Source: Bacillus cereus ATCC 14579
Lineage (GTDB): Bacteria > Bacillota > Bacilli > Bacillales > Bacillaceae_G
Length of the DNA stretch: 64,000 nucleotides
Reading direction: 5' to 3'
NCBI RefSeq assembly: GCF_000007825.1
Contig: NC_004722.1
Span: 4,690,501-4,754,500 of the forward strand
Shown here: positions 1 through 8,395 of the stretch, in pieces
Layout of the letters: every line of letters begins with the position of its first letter
Numbering within the stretch: position 1 is the first letter of the stretch
Made by a program: the position numbers and the translations under genes
Notes under the pieces: model-generated
What the model saw: only the letters and a program-made list of their open reading frames with translations
What the model was told of the DNA's origin: nothing
Databases searched by the model: none

Positions 1-222
1 TCTTTCCCGTCTGGTCATACAACAGCCGTTTTCTCTGTCTTCATTCCATTTATTTGCTATAATCCAAGCTTACTTGCTTTCCTATTACCGTTAGCGTTAT
101 GCGTCGGTATTTCACGTATTTATTTAGGCCTTCACTATCCGTCAGATGTATTCGTCGGTATGTGCCTTGGCACTTGTTCTGGCATCATCTCTTTTTATCA
201 ATTCATCCCACTTTTCACATAA
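1..222 (+). CDS. PAP2-family phosphatase, C-terminal part (cut by window start)
   Basis: Open from the first base to a TAA at 220-222; 73 residues remain. They carry the last two PAP2 phosphatase signatures: SGH at the start (motif 2) and SRIYLGLHYPSD (motif 3, with Arg, His and Asp). Two hydrophobic segments flank motif 3, so this is an integral membrane lipid phosphatase, of the type that dephosphorylates undecaprenyl-PP or phosphatidate. It ends 9 bp before the glycosyltransferase gene, and the pair probably share a transcript and act on membrane lipids. The exact substrate cannot be told from this fragment. Confidence 0.85.
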   Translation, partial: SFPSGHTTAVFSVFIPFICYNPSLLAFLLPLALCVGISRIYLGLHYPSDVFVGMCLGTCSGIISFYQFIPLFT

Positions 223-231
223 AGGAGTGAT

Positions 232-1377
232 ATGATGAGAGTCGCCATTTTTACCGATACTTTTACGCCACAAGTTAACGGGGTTGCGAAAACGTTAGAG
301 CGATTAACACAATATTTTCAGAAAGAACAGATCGCCTATTCTGTTTTCGCCCCTCAGCATACAGCTGAAGATAATTTTGTAGCGAATGTGAATAAGATGA
401 GAAGTATCCCGTTAACAATATTATATCCAGAATGTCGTTTTTCTTTTCCTACTCCGCGTATTAAACGGGAACTACTTTCCTTTAAACCTGACATTATTCA
501 CATTGCCACACCTTTCAACATGGGACTTTGTGGATTGTATTATGCAAAAAAGTTAAACATCCCAGTTGTCGGTTCTTATCATACTGATTTCGATGCCTAT
601 TTACGTTATTACAAAATCGAATTCCTCTCCAATATGCTTTGGAACTATTTAAAATGGTTTCATAGTCATATGCAAAAAAATTTTGTACCTTCCTTTGAAA
701 CATTACATCAATTAAAAAATAAAGGCTTTCAGACCCTCTCTATATGGGGACGTGGTGTAGATTGCACACTCTTTCATCCAGCTTACAATACAGACCTATT
801 CCGAAAAAAATATAATATTACAGCGAAGTATGTCCTTTCCTATGTTGGACGAATTGCTCCTGAAAAAGATATTGATACGCTGCAACACCTTATCGTTAAA
901 ACAGCACATACTCGAAACGATATTCATTGGCTCATCGCAGGAGACGGTCCTCTAGCAACAAGTTTACGTGAAGCTGTTCCGAAAACAAATATCACTTTTA
1001 CTGGCTATTTACAAGGCGGGGATTTAGCTGAAGCATATGCTTGTTCTAACATAATGGTGTTTCCATCAGCTACTGAAACATTCGGAAATGTCGTACTTGA
1101 ATCACTCGCATGCGGTACACCTGTTATTGGTGCAAATAGTGGCGGGGTTAAAAATATTATTACAGATGGAAAAACGGGAGTTCTTTGTCCGCCTAAAAAT
1201 GAAGATGCATTTCTATCATCCATTTATTTTTTATTACAAAATGAAGAAAAACTTGAGCAGATGGGAATAGAATCTTCCTCTTTTGCGAAATCAAAGAGCT
1301 GGGATGAGGTCTTTCGTGGCTTGCTTAACCAATATGAAGAAGTCCTTCAGCATAACGCATCAGAGTTGCTTGCTTAA
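232..1377 (+). CDS. GT4-family glycosyltransferase
   Basis: 381-residue GT-B fold retaining glycosyltransferase. The N-terminal half has the NGVAKTLERL loop and a YHTDFDAY segment; the C-terminal nucleotide-sugar domain has VGRIAPEKD and the family E-x7-E signature (ETFGNVVLE, about residues 282-290). It resembles enzymes that mannosylate or glucosylate lipid acceptors (MgtA/SQD2-like), and it sits directly behind a PAP2 lipid phosphatase. There is no signal peptide, so it is cytosolic or peripherally membrane bound. Two ATGs (232 and 235) follow the AAAGGAG site at 221-227; the second is better spaced. Donor and acceptor cannot be decided from sequence. Confidence 0.88.
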   Translation: MMRVAIFTDTFTPQVNGVAKTLERLTQYFQKEQIAYSVFAPQHTAEDNFVANVNKMRSIPLTILYPECRFSFPTPRIKRELLSFKPDIIHIATPFNMGLCGLYYAKKLNIPVVGSYHTDFDAYLRYYKIEFLSNMLWNYLKWFHSHMQKNFVPSFETLHQLKNKGFQTLSIWGRGVDCTLFHPAYNTDLFRKKYNITAKYVLSYVGRIAPEKDIDTLQHLIVKTAHTRNDIHWLIAGDGPLATSLREAVPKTNITFTGYLQGGDLAEAYACSNIMVFPSATETFGNVVLESLACGTPVIGANSGGVKNIITDGKTGVLCPPKNEDAFLSSIYFLLQNEEKLEQMGIESSSFAKSKSWDEVFRGLLNQYEEVLQHNASELLA

Positions 1378-1383
1378 ATAGAA

Positions 1384-1412
1384 AAACTCCCTTCAAAAAA
1401 CGAAGGGAGTTT
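1384..1412 (+). terminator. Rho-independent terminator after the glycosyltransferase
   Basis: 11-bp inverted repeat AAACTCCCTTC / GAAGGGAGTTT with a 7-nt loop, starting 6 bp after the stop codon. Confidence 0.85.
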
Positions 1413-1645
1413 ATTACATGGTCATAAATTTTAGTTTAATAAATGATACATAAGGTTAAGCATTGTTTTATTTCTATATTAATTATATCAAAAATAAACA
1501 TAACTAAACAGAATTGTAATAAAAACCCATAAAAATTAATATATGGTTATACAGTGTTTTAACTGTATAATGATTTTAAGAATTCCCCTTAAAATCAACT
1601 CACTCACATACCTTTATACAGCAATTGTTCCCCAATTCTGTATAT
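1413..1645. other. Gene-free AT-rich interval with two small hairpins
   Basis: No plausible ORF. It holds two adjacent hairpins, TTATACAGT/ACTGTATAA (1547-1570) and ATTTTAAG/CTTAAAAT (1573-1595). Neither is followed by a T-run, so their role is unclear. Confidence 0.5.
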
Positions 1646-1674
1646 CAAAAAAACCTTTCATTCATTTGAAAGGT
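1646..1674 (-). terminator. Terminator of the moaB-mobA operon
   Basis: Stem ACCTTTCA/TGAAAGGT (1653-1660 / 1667-1674) with an A-tract on the left, which is a U-tract in the minus-strand transcript. The mobA stop codon lies inside the stem. Confidence 0.75.
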
Positions 1675-2260
1675 CTTTTTGAGCCTGCACATATTCTTCT
1701 TTCGTATTTACATTTATAAACCAATCCGCATTCGCTTGTACATCTTCTCCAGAAACATACTTCACATTACATTGTGATAAAAGCTGCCCCATACTTCTTT
1801 TTTCTTCCTGAAGTAAAGCATAAATCTTTTCTTTCACGCGGTTATGATACGCCGCAAGTAGCGGTTGTTTTCTTCCATTAATAATAGGTACAACCGCATC
1901 ATATTCATTGTTCGTTTGCTCTAGTAAAATGGTAAACCATTCATGCGAAACATTTGGCGCATCGCAAGGCATAATAGCGTACCAATCTGCTTCTATGTAT
2001 TCCATTCCTGATACAATGCCGGCCAGCGGTCCATTCCCTTTATAGTGCGGAATGTCTTCTATAACAGGTACTTGTACGAATTGCTCTACTCGCTCTTTTA
2101 TATCAGTATGGCTAATTACTACAATGTCTTGCAAAGTATTTCCCATCACTTTCACAATATGCTCAACAAAAGTAGTTTCCTTCCAAATTGCTAACGCTTT
2201 CGGCTCACCGAATCTACTCGACATACCACCTGCTAATACAATTCCAGCATACTTACTCAT
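1658..2260 (-). CDS. mobA: Molybdenum cofactor guanylyltransferase MobA
   Basis: 200 residues with the nucleotidyltransferase signature [15 protein letters not shown] at residues 9-23 and a PCDAPNV metal-binding stretch near residue 98. MobA transfers GMP from GTP to molybdopterin to make the bis-MGD precursor in the cytosol. Its start overlaps the moaB stop by 4 bp (ATGA), which implies translational coupling. MobA homologues are close to other sugar-nucleotide pyrophosphorylases, but the moaB neighbour settles the role. Length is normal for the family. Confidence 0.92.
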
Positions 2261-2766
2261 TGGCGATGCAGCTCAAATGTAATATGACCTAATTCCGGTA
2301 AAATTAATTTATTCATCGCAAGGCGAACCGCTCCGCTAGACCCTGGCATCGAGAAGACTACTTTGCGCCCAATTGTACCACCAATCGCTCTACTTAACAT
2401 TGCGCTGCTTCCGATATCTTCTAAATAACTAATCATACGGAACAGCTCACCAAATCCAACAATTTCTTTATCTAATAACGCTGATACTGCTTCAATTGTG
2501 ACATCGCGTTTCGTAATACCAGTACCGCCATTTGTTAATACAACATCTACATCTTCCTTATGATAACCAGCTAACACTGCTTGCTGAATACTTTCTTTAT
2601 CATCTTTTACAATTTCATAAGAAGTTACTTTATGTCCCGCTTCTTTTAACAATTCATGTAATAGTTGTCCGCTCTTATCTGTTTCTTCCGTACGTGTATC
2701 GGAAATCGTCACGATCTTGCAACGCACTTCTTTTGGAGCTTGTTTTTTATGTTCAGTTACACTCAT
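2257..2766 (-). CDS. moaB: Molybdenum cofactor biosynthesis protein MoaB
   Basis: 169-residue MogA/MoaB-type protein that adenylylates molybdopterin. Visible signatures are [14 protein letters not shown] near residue 20, the [11 protein letters not shown] nucleotide-binding loop near residue 78, and [13 protein letters not shown] near residue 138. It is the first gene of a two-gene operon with mobA, linked by a 4-bp overlap. The other moa/moe genes are not in this window, so this is a satellite of the cofactor pathway. An AAGGAAAG site precedes the ATG. Confidence 0.92.
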
Positions 2767-3002
2767 TTTTTATCTTTCCTTTCTTAAAGACTTTTCTTCA
2801 TTTTATCATACATACCTTTACACAATTATGTATGAAGCCAATCATGCGCCATGATACAATATAAGTATACTAACCCACAAAAAGGAAAGTGCCCTTTCTT
2901 ATACTCCTAGACTACACATCTTTAGCTACTCTTTATATTTTCTACATAATAGAATTCAATTTTAAAACTTGTACTAAAAAATAAATTGGAGGTCTACATA
3001 GT

Positions 3003-3182
3003 ATGGAACTTTATAAAAAATTAACAACAACATTCATCCTCTTATTCATCGCTTCAATCACTGTCGGCTTTTCCTTAAAAGGCGCAATTCCATACGCTAC
3101 ATTAGTAAGCATTATATTCGCGACACTATTTTTACTAAGTAGTGCCTTTTGCGCAGGTAAAGCACGTCAAATGAAAGGTTGA
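3003..3182 (+). CDS. Small two-helix membrane protein (59 aa)
   Basis: Short ORF with a strong site GGAGG at 2988-2992 and 10 bp to the ATG. The product is almost wholly hydrophobic: helix 1 spans about residues 8-28 and helix 2 about residues 32-50, ending in a basic GKARQMKG tail. It is probably an inner-membrane mini-protein. I do not recognise its family. It lies upstream of a GNAT acetyltransferase, in the same direction and with no obvious terminator between them. Confidence 0.7.
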   Translation: MELYKKLTTTFILLFIASITVGFSLKGAIPYATLVSIIFATLFLLSSAFCAGKARQMKG

Positions 3183-3188
3183 TTACAT

Positions 3189-3308
3189 ATGTTCCAGAAG
3201 AAATCAATCCTTTGTAAATCATGTGAAAAGGAAATACAAAAGGAGGACTTACATTGTTTGAATCAAACCGTATCCAGTTACGAAAGTTTTCCGAAGATGA
3301 TATTCTAA
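3189..3308 (+). pseudogene. Possible truncated CxxC mini-protein (39 aa) running into the GNAT gene
   Basis: An ATG ORF begins MFQKKSILCKSCEKEIQKED, with a CxxC pair at Cys9 and Cys12. It then runs out of frame through the start of the next gene and stops at 3308. The first 20 residues look like the N-terminus of small Bacillus zinc-binding proteins that I recall as having a second Cys pair near their C-terminus. That second half is absent here. Either a 3' deletion fused it to the GNAT leader, or it is a chance ORF. Confidence 0.3.
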
Positions 3309-3778
3309 CATATTATAAATGGCATAATGATATAGACGTTATGAGTTCAACTACTCTCACTCTTGATAAATATTCCCTTCAAGACACAGAAAAACTTTGC
3401 CAGCAATTTATTCATTCTTCGGACTCTAAGAGCTATATCATTGAAGAAAAATCTACGCATCTTTCAATTGGTATTACTTCTTTAATTCATATTGATTCGT
3501 ATAACCGAAACGCTGAATGTATTATTGATATTGGTAACAAGGATTACTGGGGGCAAGGTTATGGGAAGGAAGCTTTCACCTTATTATTGGATTATGCATT
3601 TTTAGAATTAAATTTACATCGCCTTTCTTTACGAGTATTTTCTTTTAACGATAGAGCAATTAAATTATATAAATCACTCGGTTTTCAACATGAAGGAACT
3701 TGTAAAGAAGCTATATTCCGCAATGGCAATTGGCATGACATTGAACTCTTCGCTTTATTCCAACGTAATTATAAATAA
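3254..3778 (+). CDS. GNAT-family N-acetyltransferase (RimJ/RimL-like)
   Basis: 174 residues with the GNAT fold: an N-terminal RIQLRKFSEDD strand and the acetyl-CoA pyrophosphate loop in GNKDYWGQGYGKEA (about residues 95-108), followed by NDRAIKLYKSLGF typical of the RimJ/SpeG branch. It transfers acetyl from acetyl-CoA to an unknown amine, possibly a protein N-terminus or a polyamine. The start is TTG at 3254, supported by AGGAGG at 3241-3246 with a 7-bp spacer; no in-frame ATG fits better. It converges on metK across a shared terminator. Confidence 0.85.
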   Translation: MFESNRIQLRKFSEDDILTYYKWHNDIDVMSSTTLTLDKYSLQDTEKLCQQFIHSSDSKSYIIEEKSTHLSIGITSLIHIDSYNRNAECIIDIGNKDYWGQGYGKEAFTLLLDYAFLELNLHRLSLRVFSFNDRAIKLYKSLGFQHEGTCKEAIFRNGNWHDIELFALFQRNYK

Positions 3779-3813
3779 AAAAAGCTTTGCGCTCACCGCG
3801 CAAAGCTTTTTTT
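3779..3813. terminator. Bidirectional terminator between the GNAT gene and metK
   Basis: Stem GCTTTGCGC / GCGCAAAGC (3784-3792 / 3798-3806) with a 5-nt loop, an A-run on the left and a T-run on the right. It can stop both convergent transcripts. Confidence 0.88.
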
Positions 3814-3819
3814 CATATA

Positions 3820-5019
3820 TTATAGACCAGCTTGCTCTTTTAAAGCTGCTGCTTTGTCTGTACGTTCCCATGATAGATCTACATCAGTACGTCCAAAGTG
3901 GCCGTAAGCTGCTGTTTGTTTGTAAATTGGGCGACGTAAGTCTAGCATTTTAATAATACCAGCTGGGCGAAGATCGAAGTTGTTACGAACTAGCTCTACT
4001 AGTACGTCTTCAGATACTTTACCAGTGCCGAATGTATCAACTGAAATTGATACTGGTTGTGCTACACCGATTGCGTATGCAAGTTGTACTTCTGCTTTTT
4101 CAGCAAGACCAGCTGCTACGATGTTTTTCGCAACATAACGAGCTGCATATGCTGCAGAACGGTCAACTTTCGTTGCATCTTTACCAGAGAATGCACCGCC
4201 ACCGTGGCGAGCGTATCCACCGTAAGTATCAACGATGATTTTACGTCCTGTTAAACCAGCATCACCTTGTGGTCCACCAATTACGAAGCGGCCAGTTGGG
4301 TTAATGAAGAATTTCGTTTCTCCATCCATTAATTCTGCTGGTACTACAGCTTTAATTACGTGCTCTTTTAAGTCGCGATCGATTTCTTCCCATGTAACAT
4401 CTGGGTGATGTTGTGTAGAAATTACGATAGTATCAACACGTACTGGTTTACCATTTTCATCATACTCAACTGTAACTTGCGTTTTTCCATCCGGACGTAA
4501 GTATGATAATGTATCATCTTTACGTACTTCAGTTAAACGGCGAGCTAATTTGTGAGCAAGCGAGATTGGAAGTGGCATTAACTCTTGTGTTTCATTACAT
4601 GCGAAACCAAACATTAAACCTTGGTCTCCTGCACCAATTGCCTCAATCTCAGCGTCAGTCATTTGACCTTCGCGTGCTTCTAGCGCTTGGTCAACACCCA
4701 TAGCGATGTCAGCAGATTGCTCATCGATAGATGTTAAAACTGCACAAGTTTCTGCATCGAATCCGTATTTTGCGCGTGTGTAACCAATGCCTTGAATTGT
4801 TTCACGAACGATTTTTGGAATATCTACGTAAGTAGAAGTCGTAATTTCCCCCGCTACCAATACTAAACCAGTTGTTACAGTTGTTTCACAAGCTACACGT
4901 GCATTTGCGTCTTTTGATAAGATCGCATCTAAAATTGAATCAGAAATTTGGTCACAAATTTTATCTGGATGTCCTTCAGTTACAGACTCAGATGTGAACA
5001 GATGACGTTTTTTTGTCAT
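3820..5019 (-). CDS. metK: S-adenosylmethionine synthase
   Basis: 399 residues, full family length. It makes SAM from methionine and ATP in the cytosol as a tetramer. Signatures visible: EGHPDKICDQISDS at residues 15-28, the GAGDQG hexapeptide at 129-134, and the P-loop-like GGGAFSGKD at 273-281. The gene has a long leader containing an S-box riboswitch and its terminator, so SAM itself should shut it off. SAM made here feeds methylation, and the S-adenosylhomocysteine product is later recycled through LuxS, encoded at 28 kb. Confidence 0.97.
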   Translation of the reverse strand: MTKKRHLFTSESVTEGHPDKICDQISDSILDAILSKDANARVACETTVTTGLVLVAGEITTSTYVDIPKIVRETIQGIGYTRAKYGFDAETCAVLTSIDEQSADIAMGVDQALEAREGQMTDAEIEAIGAGDQGLMFGFACNETQELMPLPISLAHKLARRLTEVRKDDTLSYLRPDGKTQVTVEYDENGKPVRVDTIVISTQHHPDVTWEEIDRDLKEHVIKAVVPAELMDGETKFFINPTGRFVIGGPQGDAGLTGRKIIVDTYGGYARHGGGAFSGKDATKVDRSAAYAARYVAKNIVAAGLAEKAEVQLAYAIGVAQPVSISVDTFGTGKVSEDVLVELVRNNFDLRPAGIIKMLDLRRPIYKQTAAYGHFGRTDVDLSWERTDKAAALKEQAGL

Positions 5020-5117
5020 GTGGTAAACCTCCCTACAGTAATTGTATATATTGTACGGAACTCATCCTTAATTTGCCACAAACTGCGACATACATTTATT
5101 CTCCCACACAAGCATAC

Positions 5118-5155
5118 AGAAAAACCTTTCCTACTTTACATAGAGGAAAGGTTTA
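5118..5155 (-). terminator. Riboswitch expression-platform terminator for metK
   Basis: In the minus-strand transcript, AAACCTTTCCT pairs with AGGAAAGGTTT and is followed by a U-run. It lies between the S-box aptamer and the metK start, as expected for transcription attenuation. Confidence 0.85.
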
Positions 5156-5190
5156 ATTTGCTACTTGCATACTGCTTTTTGCCCTTCGCT

Positions 5191-5308
5191 CTTATCGTTC
5201 GAGACCTGTAGCCTCGCACAGGTTTTAGCACCTATTCACCTGTATTTACCACTACAAGTGAGGTTGCTGGGCTTCATCGGGCCTGTCCCTCCGCCAGCTC
5301 GGGATAAG
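5191..5308 (-). ncRNA. SAM-I (S-box) riboswitch controlling metK
   Basis: The minus-strand transcript contains the S-box core: CTTATC at the 5' end, GGAGGGACAGGCCCGATGA, then AGCCCAGCAACC, and a closing GATAAG at the 3' end (read on the minus strand). The closing P1 helix pairs CTTATC with GATAAG. It is followed by an intrinsic terminator before metK. The known family response is that SAM binding lets the terminator form. Confidence 0.95.
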
Positions 5309-5327
5309 AGAGTATCCGTCCCAACCT

Positions 5328-5356
5328 ATACTAAAGAAATGATATTCATTTGTCAA
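5328..5356 (-). promoter_or_regulatory. SigA-type promoter for the metK leader
   Basis: On the minus strand, TTGACA (5351-5356) and TAGTAT (5328-5333) are separated by exactly 17 bp. The predicted start falls about 15 bp upstream of the S-box aptamer. Confidence 0.75.
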
Positions 5357-5473
5357 TTAATATTCACATTTTCCTGAAAGTTTTTCTCAATACGCCTGAA
5401 ATGAAATATTAATAGGGAAATAATGCATTCACACAAACAAAAAGAAATAAATAGTATACATTATTTATATAAT

Positions 5474-5484
5474 TGTGTTATACT
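5474..5484 (+). promoter_or_regulatory. CcpN-like operator overlapping the pckA -10 region
   Basis: TGTGTTATACT matches the CcpN consensus TRTGHYATAYW, as I remember it from B. subtilis, at every position. It contains the putative -10 TATACT (5479-5484), so repressor binding would block polymerase. CcpN is known to repress pckA and gapB on glycolytic carbon in B. subtilis. Confidence 0.55.
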
Positions 5485-5538
5485 CTTGTTGGGGATTACG
5501 AGAAATATTTCATTAAATGAAAAGGATGGTATATAAAT

Positions 5539-7125
5539 ATGAGTACTGTGAATGTCCAAATTGGTTTACACGAATTATTGAACGGAAGCAATGCACAGAT
5601 TCAACTAAGTGTTCCGCAATTAGTGGAAAAAGTATTAATGCGAAATGAAGGGAAATTAACTTCGACTGGTGCCGTTTCTGCTTCAACTGGAAAATATACA
5701 GGACGTTCTCCTAAAGATAAATTTATTGTGAAAGAAGCATCGGTTGCTGACAAAATTGCTTGGGGAGCTGTAAACCAACCGATTTCTGAAGAACATTTTA
5801 ATAAATTATATACTAAAGTTTTAGAATACTTAAAAGAAAAAGAAGAGTTATTCGTCTTCAAAGGATTTGCAGGCGCTGACCGCAATTACCGCCTACCAAT
5901 TCAAGTTATTAATGAATATGCATGGCACAATTTATTTGTACATCAATTATTCATTCGTCCAACTGAAGAAGAATTAACAACTCATGAGTCAGAGTTCACA
6001 ATTGTTTCTGCACCGAACTTCAAAGCTGATCCAGCTGTTGACGGTACAAACTCTGAAGCATTCATTATGGTTTCATTCGAAAAACGTATTGTACTAATTG
6101 GTGGTACAGAATACGCTGGAGAAATGAAAAAATCAATCTTCTCTATTATGAACTTCTTACTACCTGAACAAGATATTCTTTCTATGCATTGCTCTGCAAA
6201 CGTAGGTGAAGAAGGCGACGTAGCACTATTCTTCGGTTTATCTGGAACAGGTAAAACAACATTATCTGCTGATCCAAACCGTAAATTAATCGGTGATGAT
6301 GAGCACGGTTGGTCTGATAACGGTGTATTCAATATTGAAGGCGGTTGCTACGCGAAATGTGTAAACCTTTCTCACGAGAAAGAACCACAAATTTTCGATG
6401 CAATCACATTTGGATCTGTTTTAGAAAACGTTATCATTAATGACCAAACACGTATCGCCGACTACAACGATACTACTTTAACAGAAAATACTCGTGCTGC
6501 ATACCCTATGCATGCGATCGACAATATCGTACTGCCAAGTGTTGCTGGACACCCAAATACAATTATTTTCTTAACTGCTGATGCATCTGGCGTATTGCCT
6601 CCAATCAGTAAGTTATCAAAAGAGCAAGCTATGTATCATTTCTTAAGTGGTTACACTAGTAAACTAGCAGGAACAGAGCGCGGCGTTACTTCTCCGCAAG
6701 CAACATTCTCAACTTGCTTCGGTTCACCATTCTTACCACTTGATGCATCTCGCTATGCTGAAATGCTTGGTGAAAAAATCGAGAAACACGATGCGAAAGT
6801 ATTCTTAGTAAACACTGGCTGGACTGGTGGCGAATACGGCGTTGGTAAACGTATGAACTTAGGTTACACTCGTGCAATGATTCAAGCAGCATTAAACGGT
6901 GAACTTGCGAAAACTGAAACAGCTAAACATGACATCTTCGGTCTTGAAGTTCCACTTCACGTACCAGGTGTACCTGACGAAGTGTTAATGCCTGAACAAA
7001 CTTGGGCTGATAAAGCTGCTTACAAAGCAAAAGCAATCGAACTTGCAAATGAATTCAAAGCTAACTTCAAAAAGTTCGACAGCGTATCTGAAGACATTAT
7101 TAACTTAGGCGGTCCAATCGCTTAA
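5539..7125 (+). CDS. pckA: Phosphoenolpyruvate carboxykinase (ATP)
   Basis: 528 residues, full length. It converts oxaloacetate and ATP to PEP, CO2 and ADP, the entry step of gluconeogenesis. The kinase-1a P-loop GLSGTGKT is at residues 233-240 and is followed by the metal-binding IGDDEHGW. The C-terminal half has [10 protein letters not shown] and the R/K-rich [12 protein letters not shown] stretch. The ATG is preceded by AAGGATGG with a 9-bp spacer. It is divergent from metK, as I recall in B. subtilis. A CcpN-like box on its promoter suggests glucose repression. Confidence 0.97.
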
Positions 7126-7475
7126 ATTAAAACTTTCTGTTGGAATAACCCTTTACTCATATGAATAAGTGTCGTGTAACCGTAAAGTTTCGCGTACTCA
7201 CCGACAAAACCCAATGCGGCTTAACGGTTACACACACTTACATAAAAAAGAAGCTTACGTGAAAACGTAAGCTTCTTTCTATATCTTATATAAAGTGAAA
7301 CGCTAATCTCTTCATCTGTGACCTAGATTATAAAATTACAGCTTCGAATATATACATTATATCCCTACTCACTACATCTCTCGGGTTTCACATCGTATGG
7401 GGCTAAAAAAGGCCCTGACCGCTTCTATTCGTGACTGGATCATCTATTCCATCTAAAAAGAAGTCTTTTATCTTT
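7126..7475. other. Gene-free interval after pckA with inverted repeats
   Basis: Holds a 10-bp inverted repeat GTGTAACCGT / ACGGTTACAC (7174-7183 / 7224-7233) with a 40-nt loop, then the pckA terminator at 7247-7278. From 7288 a 14-mer ATATAAAGTGAAAC is identical to the start of the bcr1-like repeat at 37105. No ORF with a ribosome binding site is seen. Confidence 0.5.
7247..7278 (+). terminator. Terminator downstream of pckA
   Basis: Perfect 14-bp stem AAAGAAGCTTACGT / ACGTAAGCTTCTTT with a GAAA tetraloop. Confidence 0.85.
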
Positions 7476-7859
7476 TTAGCTCTTTGTTAGTTCTTTCTCA
7501 TCTTTCATGCTATAGTAACCTAAATTCACAACGATTAAGAAATACCCACCCATAATCCCTACTGCAAACGCCCACATAACCATGTGGTGCTCAATTTCGT
7601 ACATAATAATAGCACCCAAAATGGCAGCTGCAAAACGGTTAAACATACCAAGTGTCGGTGCTTTCGTCTTCTTTACAATACTATCTCCAAGCTTCTCAAT
7701 TCTTCTGCCTAAAAGCCAAACGCAATACATACTTACAATAAGCCCAATTCCAGCGCCTAAAAAGTGTGCTGAAAACGGTGTTAACATCCAACCTAGTAAC
7801 AAAATACCTAGTATATAATACGATTGGATTTTAAATGATCTTAGTGACATACTAATCAT
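7476..7859 (-). CDS. AtpI-like four-helix membrane protein
   Basis: 127 residues with four predicted transmembrane segments (about 13-31, 34-52, 72-89, 95-113). The N-terminal half, YILGILLLGWMLTPF followed by FLGAGIGLIVSMYC, resembles the ATP synthase subunit I (AtpI) family, which helps assemble the c-ring or import Mg2+. It is not next to an ATP synthase operon here, so it would be a stand-alone paralogue. AGAGAGG precedes the ATG. The family call is moderate; it could be another small DUF membrane protein. Confidence 0.65.
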   Translation of the reverse strand: MISMSLRSFKIQSYYILGILLLGWMLTPFSAHFLGAGIGLIVSMYCVWLLGRRIEKLGDSIVKKTKAPTLGMFNRFAAAILGAIIMYEIEHHMVMWAFAVGIMGGYFLIVVNLGYYSMKDEKELTKS

Positions 7860-7946
7860 GCTGTACCTCTCTTCATTCGTTCTTATCTATCCAACAAAAA
7901 ATTTCTTTCAAATTCATATTCCTTACATTCATTTCATTCAAATTAA

Positions 7947-7977
7947 AAACAACATAAACATACTGTTTATGTTGTTT
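7947..7977. promoter_or_regulatory. Perfect 14-bp palindrome (hairpin or operator)
   Basis: AAACAACATAAACA / TGTTTATGTTGTTT separated by 3 nt. It lies between the divergent AtpI-like and 73-aa genes, 88 bp upstream of the former. It could be an operator or an orphan hairpin. There is no T-run on the plus strand. Confidence 0.5.
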
Positions 7978-8138
7978 AAATGTTTTTAGAAAATAATATT
8001 ATACAAGATTTCAAACATCATATTCTCATATTTTGTGACGGTTTTTCAAACTTTTTTCGTCCATTTATGAAAAAAATGATATCAATCTATGAACATACGG
8101 ATATGATGTAATAAGCACACAAATAAAGGGGGCGTCTA

Positions 8139-8360
8139 ATGATTTATTTTTTAATGGCTCTCATTCACCTCATTATCCCTGCACTTATTGGACTTTCATT
8201 GTATTGGTACACGAAAAATCATAGCATTTTTTACGCTGTCCTCGGTGTTCTTCTTCCAGGTATTATTCTTATTACACTCTTCCGTATTCCATTTTTAAAC
8301 TTAATTCCACTTATTACTGCTATCTTGTTTCTCATCTTCTTACCAAAAATAAAAAAATAG
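8139..8360 (+). CDS. Small membrane protein (73 aa)
   Basis: Strong site AAAGGGGGC before the ATG. The product is nearly all hydrophobic, with three likely helices (about residues 3-22, 29-45, 50-68) and a C-terminal PKIKK. No family is recognised. It is a single-gene unit ending in a bidirectional terminator that also serves the convergent EamA gene. Confidence 0.7.
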   Translation: MIYFLMALIHLIIPALIGLSLYWYTKNHSIFYAVLGVLLPGIILITLFRIPFLNLIPLITAILFLIFLPKIKK

Positions 8361-8395
8361 GAAAGCAGATCATAGGTGATCTGTTTTCCTATTTT
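8354..8395. terminator. Bidirectional terminator, 73-aa gene / EamA gene
   Basis: 19-bp stem AAAATAGGAAAGCAGATCA with its complement and a TAGG loop; one mismatch. The stop codon regions of both convergent genes overlap it. Confidence 0.85.
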
